Assembly: GCA_018257865.1 (NCBI GenBank)
Contig: JAEUBA010000191.1
Location: 1-28,886, forward strand
Reading direction: 5' to 3'
From: Stereocaulon alpinum
Lineage: Eukaryota; Ascomycota; Lecanoromycetes; Lecanorales; Stereocaulaceae
Length of the DNA: 28,886 nt
Part shown: positions 1 to 10,429 of the stretch, in pieces
Position numbering within the stretch: the stretch's first letter is position 1
Layout: every line of letters begins with the position of its first letter
The notes under the pieces: generated by a model
What the model was told of the DNA's origin: nothing
Seen by the model: the letters and a program-made list of their open reading frames with translations, nothing else
The model's database searches: none
Program-made: the position numbers and the translations under genes

Positions 1-1340
1 AGATAGGGGCCGTCCTTTTCTAAAATACGCCTTCTAATTTATAACCTAGTATATCCTTCTCTTAGTCCTATATACCTATAACCCCAGCCTTCCCCTAGGA
101 TAGACTGCGCGTTAGTCTTAACCGGTAGATACGTATTAAGCGCACGTAGATATTAGATTTTTCGAATTAACGGCTAGGTAGGTATTACCTATACTCTTTA
201 CTCGTTAGGCTGAGATACTATACCTAATACCAATTCTTACTGTCTAGTCTCGATCGTAGGGGAGGTATAATAGTCGTAGTAGAGTTAGGGTAGGTGTTAT
301 CGCGTTGCCTAAAAAACTCTATACGGAGTTCTCAGCAACCACGCGACGTCTTAATATCGTTTAACCTGCAATATATTAGGGGAGACATCTTAGCTCTAAA
401 TAGGTATTCAGGTTCGTAGCTAGTACCGCGTACAGGTGTATCTCCATCGCTGGCCTATATTACTACCTTAATTATTATCCTAATATTAATTAGTTACCTA
501 TACGAAATCCGCTATACGAGCCTGTTTTTACACCCTTTCCGATCCTCTACTGCTTAGTGCTGGAGAGTCGTTATACGATTCTAACGGAGTATTACTCGTG
601 GTCCCGGGGGTAAAGCAAGGCACTTTAATATTAGACGTAGTACTAGACTTAGGCGGAGTGTACTGAGCGATATCTATATCCAATTCTAAAGTTGCACTAT
701 CTAATATAATAGTATCCTGATTTGTTAACTAGGGCTGTACTTTAGTATCGGCAGTAAGATTAATATTCACGCAGTCCGTTAGTACGAAGTATTAGGCGCC
801 TATATCGTAACGTATCTATTAAGTAGTCTGTCGAGTATAAGTAATATTTAATAGTATTATAATTAGACTTACGAAGGCTATATAGAGTCTAACTAGAGGA
901 TACGTTTAACTTATAGCTAAATTATTAATAGTAGCTTAAGGGAGCGTTTATTAGCGTTAATCCCTACATTCGTAAACTAGGTATATAGGAAATATTATAT
1001 CGAATATAGCTAACCCCGTATAATAAAGTCTTCTAGTAATAGCTAGCCTACTTCCTTATTAGGCTTAGGGAAGTCCTCTACCTAGACTTTTATAGTTATA
1101 GCTTAAGGTTCTGCCGCTAGGGTATTAAGGAACGAATAAAGAGCTACCTATAGTATATCCTTTTTAATAATTCCCTAAACTAGATTATCCTCGAACGTTT
1201 TCCGCGCTTAATAAACGAGAATAAGACTCTAGATAAATACTAGGTATATATATATAAGAGGATATATATTCCTGTTATTGGTATATATTAAATAGATACC
1301 TAGAGTGACAGACGTAAGCTTAGAGGCTCGTTTAAGGAAG
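1..1340. repeat. RIP-degraded AT-rich block, parent element not recognised
   Basis: TpA is very frequent while CpA and TpG are rare, and no reading frame of useful length survives, which is the usual mark of repeat-induced point mutation in ascomycetes. I could not match any stretch to a transposon domain. The block presumably derives from a repeated element, but that rests on base composition alone. From about 1000 onward two overlapping frames look faintly protein-like, neither of them convincing. Confidence 0.6.
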
Positions 1341-1831
1341 ATAGGAGATATTTTGGATTCTAACCTCGTCGAGGTATCAGCTTGCGGCTACGAAGGCTCT
1401 ACTAAGGGAGGTTAATCCCCCGGAGTATCTATATTATGATAGACTGGTTGTGACAGCTGCTCTGTTACCCTGTGAGCATCCTCATACTCGAAACGTAACC
1501 TTGAGTGGGGTGAACTTTGCTTGGGGGTGCCGTATTCCAACAAGGCGGCGATATTTTTAAGTGGGTTCGACTATAGGTACTGTCTCATAAAGGAGAGCCA
1601 GCATCTCATAAGCAATATAGATAAAGGCCAACATTATTCAATGAGTATTCAAAGATTGACTTTCCTTCAACAATCGTCTTCGTGAGAAAGCCTACATGCT
1701 ATATTCGCTGTCGACAAATTTTGTCAGTTTTAGTAAACAAGAGATAAACATAGTATCATTGGACGTCTCCCTCAAGGTCGTCAGGCTCTGCCGCATTGGT
1801 TGATTGATTGCTGTATCTAACGATAGAGAAT
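1341..1831. other. transition from RIP block to normal DNA, possible coding remnant
   Basis: CpA and TpG reappear from about 1430. One plus-strand frame stays open from about 1345 to a TAA at 1556-1558 and reads like protein (for example LREVNPPEYLYYDRLVV), so this may be the end of a decayed gene. A second frame over the same bases is also plausible, so I do not assign a gene. From 1560 to 1831 I see ordinary non-coding sequence. Confidence 0.3.
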
Positions 1832-2702
1832 AAAGATTCTAAAAGCTAAGGAAGAGACTTACTAGACTATAAGTCCCTCCGTAAACCTAGCTATAATAGC
1901 TTATATAACTCTAGCTTCTCAGAAGTATCTGGCGTCTAGCTATAGGAAATAGCCTTATCTAATAATGCTGTACGTTTCATAGACGTGGGTGTAACTATTA
2001 CTACTAAGGTCAAAGCCGATGCTTTAGCTGGGTTTATCGATAGGGATGGCAGTCCCACGCCGGCTCCTTTTGAACCAGCCATAGCGTCAGCTGGTATTGT
2101 AATCCCGAAAACTCCAGATGATGAAGACAGCAAAACCAAAATCCCAGATGGATAAAGTCCTAGCCGAACAAATCATCTCCATGACCCTCAACGCAGCCCC
2201 AACACCCGCCAAACCAAAACTCTCACTCTCAGAACGAACCCGTCAATCTATCGCCTTTGCCAGCCCTAGCAGATTCCAAGGCCTACGATCAGATGAATCT
2301 CCACGAATTTACCCACCTAGCGCTGCCGTCAACAATCAAGTCCCCCAGATCGGAAATACCACCGCCAAAACAACAACCCTACTCGAACGAACCCGCCAAT
2401 CCATTTTCCTCCTCCCCTCCAACCCCAACCCTAACCCCCACGCTTCTCGTAAATCTTCAATGCACGTCCGCCGCACCAGCCAAAAGATCTATCTCACAAA
2501 ACCCTTCGAAACGCCGCGGAAGCAGCAGCTGATGATAGGGAAAGGGTTGACGCCGCCCGAGGAGCTATTTACGCCCGGGGCGGGGTATGAGAGTGTTTTT
2601 AAGAGCAGGCCGAAGGTGGCGGTTAGTCCGGTGGGGACGCCGGAGCCTGATGGTGGGGTGGATGGGGTGGATGGCGAGGGGAGGGGGTCGCCAATCGACT
2701 AG
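1832..2702 (+). pseudogene. 3' remnant of an unidentified fungal gene, 5' part RIP-damaged
   Basis: Two frames make up the remnant. The upstream frame (codons from 1832 to a TAA at 2153-2155) reads as protein but carries TAA at 1847-1849 and TAG at 1937-1939 and 1943-1945, all explainable as C-to-T changes of Gln codons. From 2118 another frame runs open for 194 codons to a stop at 2700-2702. Its predicted protein is basic and low in hydrophobics, with no membrane segment, and repeats the motif ERTRQSI twice (around residues 39-45 and 90-96). It ends with a TPPEELF segment followed by FKSRPKVA, a style I associate with conserved fungal proteins of unknown function. The ATG at 2118 is the first available only because a stop lies at 2100-2102; the natural start is probably further upstream. 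The frame change near 2118-2155 could be a small indel or an intron I could not define. A shortened protein may still be made. Confidence 0.5.
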
Positions 2703-2937
2703 GGGGCTGGGGAAGGTGTCTTGGTGATTGGTGTTGAAACTTGGTTTTGATACCAGCATTTCTCGCTATGAGTATGGTTATGGGTAAATGACATGCTATT
2801 ATAGCTTACCTTCGAGCACAGTATTCCTTCGTTTTGCAAAATAAATGCTTCTAGAGATATCTGGAACAGGTTTGCTGTAGCCACTCGGCGCTTCTTTAGA
2901 GCATCTACTTGATCCTAATCTTCATCCTTAGCCAAAA

Positions 2938-3683
2938 CTATGAAGGTGTCAGGGCATTTATCTTCTTAAGTGTAATTGAAGGGCCAACAACCGGGCGTCC
3001 ACCAAGCTCGTCGTATGCATGGAAAGCCAAAGCAGGAATTTCATACACGAGCTCTTTTACGCCTTCGATTAACGGCGCAATAGCGGCCTCTCGATTGAGT
3101 CCGCGCTTGGGAAACCCCCATATCTTCTGCAGAGTGACAAATTGATTGCGCTTTGATCGCCATGGACCTCTCCTTTTTTCGAGTCAGGATAATTCTCGAA
3201 GTGTGCGGGAGTGGTCCGTTTTATCGAACTAGAAACTTCATGGTAGCCCGACTCAGCAAGCAGGTGGTCTTCGTCGTTGATGTCGCCATAATCAGCCGAG
3301 TCTTCGTGGTGGGCATCATCGGATATAGTAGCCAATCATGAATTCAATGAGGTCCATGGCAGGGTTGGCCGATGTTGAGGGCTTTGTTTTGCATTTTGCA
3401 CGACCTCAGTATCCTTGGCCAGATTCTCTAGGTAGAGAGCGGTTTGTTGAATTCGTGCTCTTCTAGAAGGAATCACCCCCCAATGAGTGGACTGCACCCT
3501 GTACTACAGAAAGACGACTTCTGTTACAGAGCTCAGGCATCGCAGCCACTTGACGGTACATCGTTCACCCTTCTGGTGGAGATATATTAACCACAATGTC
3601 AAGCAGACTCGAAGGTAGACAGATGGGAGAACAGATTGTGTCTGGTGTGGCTGTTGTGCGCGGTAGATGAAATGTGGCTTCGC
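2938..3683 (-). pseudogene. decayed gene of unknown family with a frameshift
   Basis: Read on the minus strand, one frame is open from 3683 to 3069 apart from a TAG at 3504-3506 and a TGA at 3336-3338, which could come from CAG and CGA. It is acidic in the middle (SDDAHHEDSADYGDINDEDH). A second frame, open from 3183 to a stop at 2938-2940, carries the most convincing protein sequence, including FVTLQKIWGFPKRGLNREAA and FHAYDELGGRPVVGPS. The frames would join with one extra A in the A6 run at 3174-3179 (minus strand), so a 1-base deletion is the simplest explanation. A 41-base GT-AG intron is possible but would be short and has a poor donor. I do not recognise the family and see no start codon. 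The part above 3340 is weaker, since other frames there also look plausible. Confidence 0.4.
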
Positions 3684-4227
3684 TCAGCCCAGCCCGCAGA
3701 TCGCGATGGAGATGACAACTATTCAATCAAACCCTTGTTAGGGCTTGATATATATATTATATACACCCCGAACTCAGGATGCGAGATTGCTGTTCCGGAC
3801 GGGAAAGGTAGCAGGGTCGCTTCAGAGGGAGCAGTGAGGAAGCACCGAGGGAGCACCGAGGGAGTGGGGGGAGCACTGGGGCGCAGCATCTTAGCCAAGT
3901 CCAGGGCTTAATGTTGGTTACTACTTTTCGTGGCTGAATAAATCAATTGGTTGGGAGCAGAAATACGAGGAGGGCGAAGTTGCTCCAGTCAGAAGACGTG
4001 GCGCGGATGGGTTACCTTGTTCGATTCGGGCTTTTAATTAAAGGATTAGCACCACTTCTACTTTTGGAATCAAGGTGACAGCGGGAGCTAAATGTGCTAG
4101 GTGAATGTGCTACTATCCACATTCCCATTGGTGACCTCCCACCTCGTAAGGATGTGATATTTTTACCCCCAGCGTTACACTCGTCAGCGTTTCACAAGGC
4201 TGAAAGAGGTTCGTCAAGAGGAGCATG
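3684..4227. other. intergenic region, nothing coding recognised
   Basis: Normal composition between the two gene remnants. A 91-codon plus-strand frame at 3636-3911 lacks protein-like character. Around 3825-3875 there is a short purine-rich stretch repeating GGGAGCACCGA. I see no RNA gene or transposon. Confidence 0.4.
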
Positions 4228-4233
4228 TATAAA
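4228..4233 (+). promoter_or_regulatory. candidate TATA box of the membrane-protein gene
   Basis: TATAAA lies 47 bases before the ATG at 4275 and 86 bases before the alternative ATG at 4314. It is placed where a core promoter would be, but a single hexamer is weak evidence. Confidence 0.25.
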
Positions 4234-4274
4234 GCTCAAGATGTGAAGCTGGTGACAGCGCATCGCAATATTCC

Positions 4275-6783
4275 TTGACGTGCTATCATTGCTCTGCACG
4301 TAATTTCGAGAATATGCCTGAGTGGCTTCCTATCAGATTGACTTCCACGTTGCAAAAGCGGAGCCTTGAGAAACCACATATGATTTCGGAGAAGAAGAAA
4401 GCGATCATACATACCTCATACAAGAAAGCAATACTATATAGTATCGTGCACATTGCGCCAATTGCGATATGCACAAGCCTTATCGTCATAAACGCAGTCG
4501 GATGGTATGTCGGACCAGAGTTAAGCTACATGTCAGGACTATGGACGCCGACGTACACTTTAGCGTTGTTATAATTTGCAGCCAAACTTCTGGTAAATCA
4601 ATCCCTCATTCTAGCCAGTATGGAGTCTGACCAAAGCAATTTAGGACCTTCTTGTTGCTGGTAGCCTCACGACCATCGTCTTCCAACTCGTCTGGCATCA
4701 AATGTTACACGGCGATGGCTTGTCTCTTACGCTAATGGTGTCGGCTTTTTCGTTTACGAAGTTAGGGTATTTCTTTTCGCGGTCCGTATGGATAGGCACA
4801 TTAGGAAGCCCAAGGCCCTGGTTACGCATTTTGTTTGTTCTTTGCATCCTCCTGTTTGGGCTCATAACCCTGATAGTAGGCCCAGCAAGTGCTCTTCTAC
4901 TCATTCCAAGGCCGGTGGTAAGTCAATTGAGAGTGTCTATCTGCAGATAAGCTAACTTTGGTCAAAGGATCAACCGATTTATAACCCCGCATTTTGGCTG
5001 AATGGGACTTCTGATGATCTCTGGCCAGTGAACCTGACTTCAGCTCACATCGGCGACTTTGTTCAAGCCCAGAATAATGAGACTTGCAGCCTCTCTGCAA
5101 GCATCTCTAATGTTGGTTGTGTGTCCATGGGTTACCCGAAGATTCTTAATTTTTTTAGCAGCATGCCAGGCTTCTTCTTCCGGGACTGGGAGCTGGTGAT
5201 GCGTGAGCCAAAATTGATGCGCGTCATAGGCGGCAAGGAACCAATGGTAAACACTCCCTCAGAAGAAACATGGGCCTTTGCTCCTCATATGGCTACTGCC
5301 TTGAGGCAATGGCAGCTTTGGTGGGATCTGTCATGGTTTTTCAAATTCAATAGTAACGGTCGTTCATCCACGGTGAACAGCAACATGACTGCCGTAAGGA
5401 CAGTCTGTCTCCAGCATAATGTCACAACAGACACTACAGTCATTGACTTCCCTGACCTCAAAGAGTTCGAAACTTATACCTACAATGGGACTTTGTCTAC
5501 CACTCTTGGGCCCAATGCTTTCGGACAAGACGGTCCAGGTTTCAAAGATCCTGATACAGTGAAGACAGTGTGGATCAATAACACAGATGGGGTTTTTACC
5601 GCTAAGCTGATTATCATGGAAGCCATGGCCAATACTTCTTCTTCAATCCGCTCCATCCTAGCCTGCGCAGTTGACGCTCGGTGGGCTCAAGCCTCTAGCC
5701 AGCAAAATGATAGGTATTTAAACGCCGCCATCACAACCAGAGCTTTGGATGAACGTCAATTCAAGCCACCCAAAAAGAGCTACACGAGTCCAGTCGAAAC
5801 CCAGGATCATGCGTTTCTCCCGAAAAATGGCAGCTGGCTCCGCATTACGGCCGATCTTGATTTCTTGAATGCTTTAACTCCAGTTGTGCCCTACCTGTCA
5901 CCAACGCTGAGTCTTACGAAACCAGCTTCAACGATCAGCAACATATTCATGAGTATGAATTATAGGATTATACCACTGAGTAAAGATATGTTCAATTACA
6001 ATTACAATTTCTACGAGACTGCTGTTTCCACTTTGGTCGCCGACGGAATCTCTCGAATAGGCTATTCTCGTCAGCTCGAATCCACAACCTTCTATGCAAA
6101 TGGTACAAACTATGCGCCTGATAATCAAATTCAGCAAATAATAAAATCGGGCCCGCCGCCTGACGCGGAGAATTTTACAGAGATGCAATTGGACGGAAAT
6201 CTCCTGGGCAGTAAGCCACCCTTGCTCGTTCTAATATCCAATGACACTCATCCCTAAACTTTCCCTGGTTGATACACTTATTACCCAATCTCCTTCTTAC
6301 CATAATGAATAATGCTAACACCGCTTCCTCCTCTCAGTCTACGCCTTCAAAGCCCGTGCGCCAACAGATTTCGGCGCCATAGCCGTCCTGGCACTTTACA
6401 TTGTCATGGCCACCACACACACTGCTCATACCATCTTCCGTCGCCGTACCTTGAGCGCTTGGCAGCGCCTAGAAGATTTCGCCGCACTACTGATAAACTC
6501 GCGTCAAGCCCCTCTAGCGTTGGGGGATACATGCAGCGGCATCGAATGCGCGGCTACACGGGCTAAGGCGGCGAGAATTGTTGTCGTAGGGCATGGCAGC
6601 ACGGAAGGTGGAGTCGCGAGTAGGCATAAGGATATTGAGGACTCGGGTGGTTTGGAGGAGCAGAAGGAGATGGAGTGTCTGGGAGAGGAAGAGGTACAGC
6701 TGATTTTTGTGGAGGAGGCGGCGAATGGGTCGAGGAGTTTGGGAAGGGTCGAGCCGGACGTCAAGTATGGGAAGCTTGATTAG
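4275..6783 (+). pseudogene. four-exon fungal membrane protein gene with two in-frame stops
   Basis: Exons 4275-4592, 4645-4917, 4968-6267 and 6338-6783 join in phase to 778 codons. Introns are 52, 50 and 70 bp (donors GTAAAT, GTAAGT and a weaker GTTGAT; branch-like CTGAC, GCTAAC, GCTAAC). Predicted membrane segments are at about residues 52-76, 107-120, 167-192 and 642-664. Between the last two lies a loop of about 440 residues with around a dozen N-glycosylation sequons (NGT, NLT, NNT, NVT, NFT), so the loop is probably outside the cell or in the lumen. Segments such as LLQFAAKLLDLLVAG (with Q for the stop) match my memory of a conserved fungal membrane-protein family of unknown function. 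TAA at 4572-4574 (codon 100) and at 6255-6257 (codon 627) interrupt the frame; both are one C-to-T step from CAA. The second could instead be the true end if intron 3 is wrong. ATG 4314 (MPEWLPIRL) is an alternative start. Confidence 0.7.
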
Positions 6784-7588
6784 TTTGGTTTATGAGAAAC
6801 GCTATTTATAGAGTAATGTGTAATGTTCATGAAACGTGTCTCAATCGACGGAACCTTTGGGATGGCTCTACTTCGCCTTGTATAATATAGAGACATACAA
6901 GCTACGTTGTTAGTGTTCTATATACCTTATCAACCTTTGAGCATAAGCTAACACGACCAATAGTGCTCTCGAGAATACTTATGTGCATCGGGATCTGATC
7001 GACAAGGTCCCTTGGGGAAGGCACTTTACAAAGCTAACGCTTCAGGCTCAGTCTTAGATAAAAGCTATTAAGCGCCTAATTCCTCCCTTATCTAATAACT
7101 CAACATTCGGTGCCGGTGAATGCTCAAAGAGGAGGTTTTGCATTGTTGCGCGCCTGTAAGGCGTTGAGGACATTGGGCTACGATCTACGTATAGGCATAA
7201 TGGAGTTGGTAGGTGTCATCTGTTAGTATTGGAATGAAGACGACGGAGTGCTGTACTTCTAGGCCTCGCTCTTATCTATCGTCCTAACTAGTCGAGCTGG
7301 TGGAACCGCCAGTTTTGCTAGTCTTTTCTTCGTTATCATCTACTATAATAGCGTTATCTAAAGTATATCAGAAGAAATTTTAGGTGCTGGTTAAAAATGT
7401 ATTAGGGAGGTATACCTAGACTGTTACTATCTTTACTAATCGATTTGAGCTTGTTGTTTTGTCGCGTTGCTGGAAGGTTCTCAGAGAGGAAGGCCGTCTG
7501 AAGATAGGCCTAGGTTGTGATCGGATCTATATAAATTAAAGGTCGCTTAGGTTATCGTCGGTATTATCTATCTTATTAATCGGTATAT
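6784..7588. other. 3' flank grading into RIP-affected DNA
   Basis: Normal composition up to about 7350, then TpA enrichment. A plus-strand frame from an ATG at 7199 includes YWNEDDGVLYF, between stops that could be RIPped Gln or Trp codons. It may belong to the 5' end of the phosphotransferase remnant downstream, but I cannot link the two. Confidence 0.3.
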
Positions 7589-8110
7589 ATGAAGTTATCT
7601 CTCTCCTCTATTAGGGATTAACTTAGTAATATACTACTTAAGCTAAGGCGATTAAAAGTGCCCCGCGGTAGTTTTCTCGGTAGTGTATCTAGCGAAGGAT
7701 ATAAAGATACTAGACGCTATACTAGGATATATTAAGTACCGATCAGCACCTATATAGAGTTCGAGGATTTTAAGTTCTCCAACCTATATTTTAGGAGCTT
7801 CGAATATATTGCTCTTCTATATAGCCTTTTAACGAGCTACGCAGCTACTGTTTGTTTCTCGCACGGAGACCTCCGAACAGAAAACGTTATAGTTCAGCCT
7901 AATTAGTATGGTAATTACTTCGTCACCGGCGTCCTTAACTAGGAGAAGAGTAGATTCTATCTAGACTACTTCGAATATACTAAGGCAACTAGCAATATAT
8001 CTAGCTTAGAAGTAGATAATTGGTATCTATATCTACCCCCCTACGCCTCGCTAAAGACCTATCCTTTACAGTGGCTAGTAGATCGTATTTGGGATATTTA
8101 TGTAGCTTGA
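7589..8110 (+). pseudogene. APH-family (aminoglycoside phosphotransferase-like) pseudogene
   Basis: One frame runs from an ATG at 7589 to TGA at 8108-8110. It contains the kinase-like catalytic motif FSHGDLRTEN at 7856-7885 (His 7862, Asp 7868, Asn 7883), followed 16 codons later by GVLN*EKS where the family has GVLDWEKS. The metal-binding Asp is now AAC (7937-7939) and the Trp is TAG (7940-7942), both G-to-A changes expected from RIP on the other strand. Further on, FYLDYFEYTKATSN and VDNWYLYLPPYAS fit the C-terminal half of the many fungal APH proteins (PF01636). Further in-frame stops occur at about 7607, 7730 and 7904. The N-terminal ATP-binding half is missing or unrecognisable. Fungal members are mostly of unknown substrate, so no antibiotic resistance is implied. 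The Ty3/Gypsy element begins 184 bp downstream. Confidence 0.75.
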
Positions 8111-8289
8111 AGCAAGGTGCGGATACTCGAAAGTTAATTAGTAGAAGAAGCCTCTAGATGTATTCCTCAGAACGTGCAGGAGTACGATTGTCTAGACGTT
8201 ATTAGTCTATAATAATTTCTTCAACGTCGCTAATATAAGAGACCGAATAAATATTCCTTCACCCTTTTACCGACGCGATTGAGAACTTG

Positions 8290-8294
8290 GTCTA
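8290..8294. repeat. target-site duplication, left copy (GTCTA)
   Basis: GTCTA directly precedes the TG that opens the left LTR and is repeated exactly at 15261-15265 after the right LTR. Confidence 0.85.
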
Positions 8295-8543
8295 TGTTAA
8301 CCCTTAAGCGTGTGCGCGTCATAGCTACGCCAGCGTAATAATATTAATTAGGGTCTAAGGGCTTAGTAATAGTATTACTACCTAGGACTCCCCTATATTT
8401 TAGGGATCTTTAGAAATTAGTTCTGCTACTACTTTACTACTAAATAATATAATTATATCTATTACTTAATACCTAAATCTAGTAGCTTTACGTCTCTTAT
8501 ACCTTAGTATACTAGCTTAGAGCCGGCGTCGCTAGCCTTTATA
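8295..8543 (+). repeat. left LTR, 249 bp
   Basis: Starts TGTTAACCC and ends CTTTATA, where the original terminal CA has become TA. It aligns base for base with the right LTR; by eye the differences, about 17, are all transitions. Confidence 0.92.
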
Positions 8544-8599
8544 GTTCTAATTTCTCTACCTTTTTAAGGGAGAGGCCCAGAGTTGCTACGATATTAGGT

Positions 8600-9850
8600 T
8601 AGATACGCGGTTATACTGCTATAACCGTTACTAACGCTAAAGAACCTAATAATATTAATAATAATAATAATCCTACGGAGAGCTATAGGACCGACGGAGA
8701 GTCTTAGCTAGATACCTCTAATTTAGATAACACTAATCTTAAGTAACGCTTATAAGAAGCCTAAGTAACGAATCGCCGCCTAAAGTAACTACGCGAATTA
8801 TTAGTATTAGAAGCTGAAAATAATATAATTTAATACCCTAAGTTATAGAGTACTATTAGAATACCTATAAGGATAGTTTAAGAGGAGGAATAATATCCTA
8901 CTACCGCTATATTAGTATAATTAGTTAATATTGCTAGCTAAAGGATTCCTTTATATCTTATAACGCCCGCCTTCAGCGCGCCTACGAACCTACCTATTAG
9001 ACTCTAAAGACCCCTAGTACTAAAAAGCTTTCAGCCTAAGAATATATAACCTTATAAGGGAATTAGTAAGGGTAAATACCTACGCTAGTTTACTAACTTA
9101 GAGAAGAAGTTTCTTAAGAGTCTAGAGTACTTTACTACTAAACTATCTAAGATAGTTTACTATATAGATACCCTAGAAGATAACCCGAATTCCTAGTAGA
9201 ATACCTACCTAAAGGACTATAGATAGGATAATATAACGTTCGAATTCTTTAAGTAATTCCTATATAATTTAGTTATAGATCCTATCAACCGCCGTCTCCT
9301 CGCCTATAAAAGGTTTAAGGAGGTAAAGTAACGTTCTAACTAGAAAGTTACTATATTTAAGGCCTACTTAGAGGAGTTAGAAGCTAACCTACCGCCTATA
9401 GCCCTAAAGCTTAAAGCTAACCTCTTCCTAGCTAAGCTAAAACCGGAGCTAAAGAATAAAATCTTAAGTATAGGTAAGGTATCTAATAATAGGGATAATA
9501 TTATTACCTAAGCTATTATATAAGAGAATACTATAGGGCGCGAGTATTACGGAGGCGGCGGCTTAAGTACTTATAGGAAATTATCTAACTATAGGGCCTT
9601 TAAGTTATAAGGGAGCCGCCTATTAGAATAATAGATTTCTAAGCCTAATAGGTTAGGCCTAAGGGTTAATAGCTTATAGTTAGCGCGAAATAAATCTTAT
9701 TTAAGGAGTCTAAAGTAGAAGACTAATTTAGATTTAGTAACTAAGCTTATCTACTATTATTACGGAAAGCTAGGCTATATAAGCCTAAATTATCCTAATC
9801 GCGATAAGCCTATAACTTATACCGGTATTAGTATAGTATTAGTAAAAAAC
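8600..9850 (+). pseudogene. gag remnant with zinc knuckle converted to tyrosines
   Basis: The stretch is coding-like in pieces and ends with a retroviral-type zinc knuckle at 9752-9793. The spacing is CX2CX4HX4C, but all three Cys and the His are now Tyr codons: TAC 9752, TAC 9761, TAT 9776, TAT 9791. TGC/TGT to TAC/TAT and CAT/CAC to TAT/TAC are exactly the RIP changes. Gag would form the virus-like particle and the knuckle would bind RNA. The start is approximate because upstream ATGs are lost. Confidence 0.75.
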
Positions 9851-10429
9851 GATCAGCCCCTGTAACCGCCTTAAAAGCGGGGGAAGAAACCTAAAAAGTA
9901 GAGGCTAGTCCTTCTATCCTAACTAAGGGTTAGATAATACTTAATACTAGCCTATAGTAGGTTACTACTTTACTAGATACTAGATTATAGCTTAATTTGA
10001 TCTCCTAGAAGTTTATAGTTTAATAGGACCTACTACCTTCTACTACTAACTTACCGCTACCGGAAGCTCTAAGTAGCTCTAGTATATACGTCTATAGTAC
10101 CTATTAATTTAAGTATATACTTATTAATAGCTAGGGCTGCGGTAAGGAGTATAGTATACTTTTCTATACTATTAATCTTAAGGGTCCTAATATCGTAGTT
10201 AGTATACTAGGGTTAAAGTAAATAAAGATTTTACTCGATCCTTCGGCGAAGCAGTAGCAGTTTAAGGTTAATACTAAAAAGTTTTAGGTTAATAAGCCTA
10301 TTATCTTTAGCTATTACCTTAAGAAGGAGCCTAAAGTTTATATAATTATATACGCCGCTATAGCGACTAATTACTTAGATAGAGGAAGCTTAGAATAGAT
10401 TTTAAAGGAACTGCTAGAGTTCTCTAATA

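Noticed and set aside
2257..2759. 91-codon plus-strand and 64-codon minus-strand frames over the 2118-2702 remnant
   Set aside because: Low-complexity shadows (Pro/Ser/Thr- or His/Arg-rich) of the frame with conserved-looking motifs.
3636..3911. 91-codon plus-strand frame
   Set aside because: Composition is not protein-like, it has no domain, and it overlaps the better supported minus-strand remnant.
4286..6764. Several minus-strand and alternative-frame open stretches across the membrane-protein gene
   Set aside because: All overlap the four-exon model, which has consistent phases, splice sites and membrane segments.
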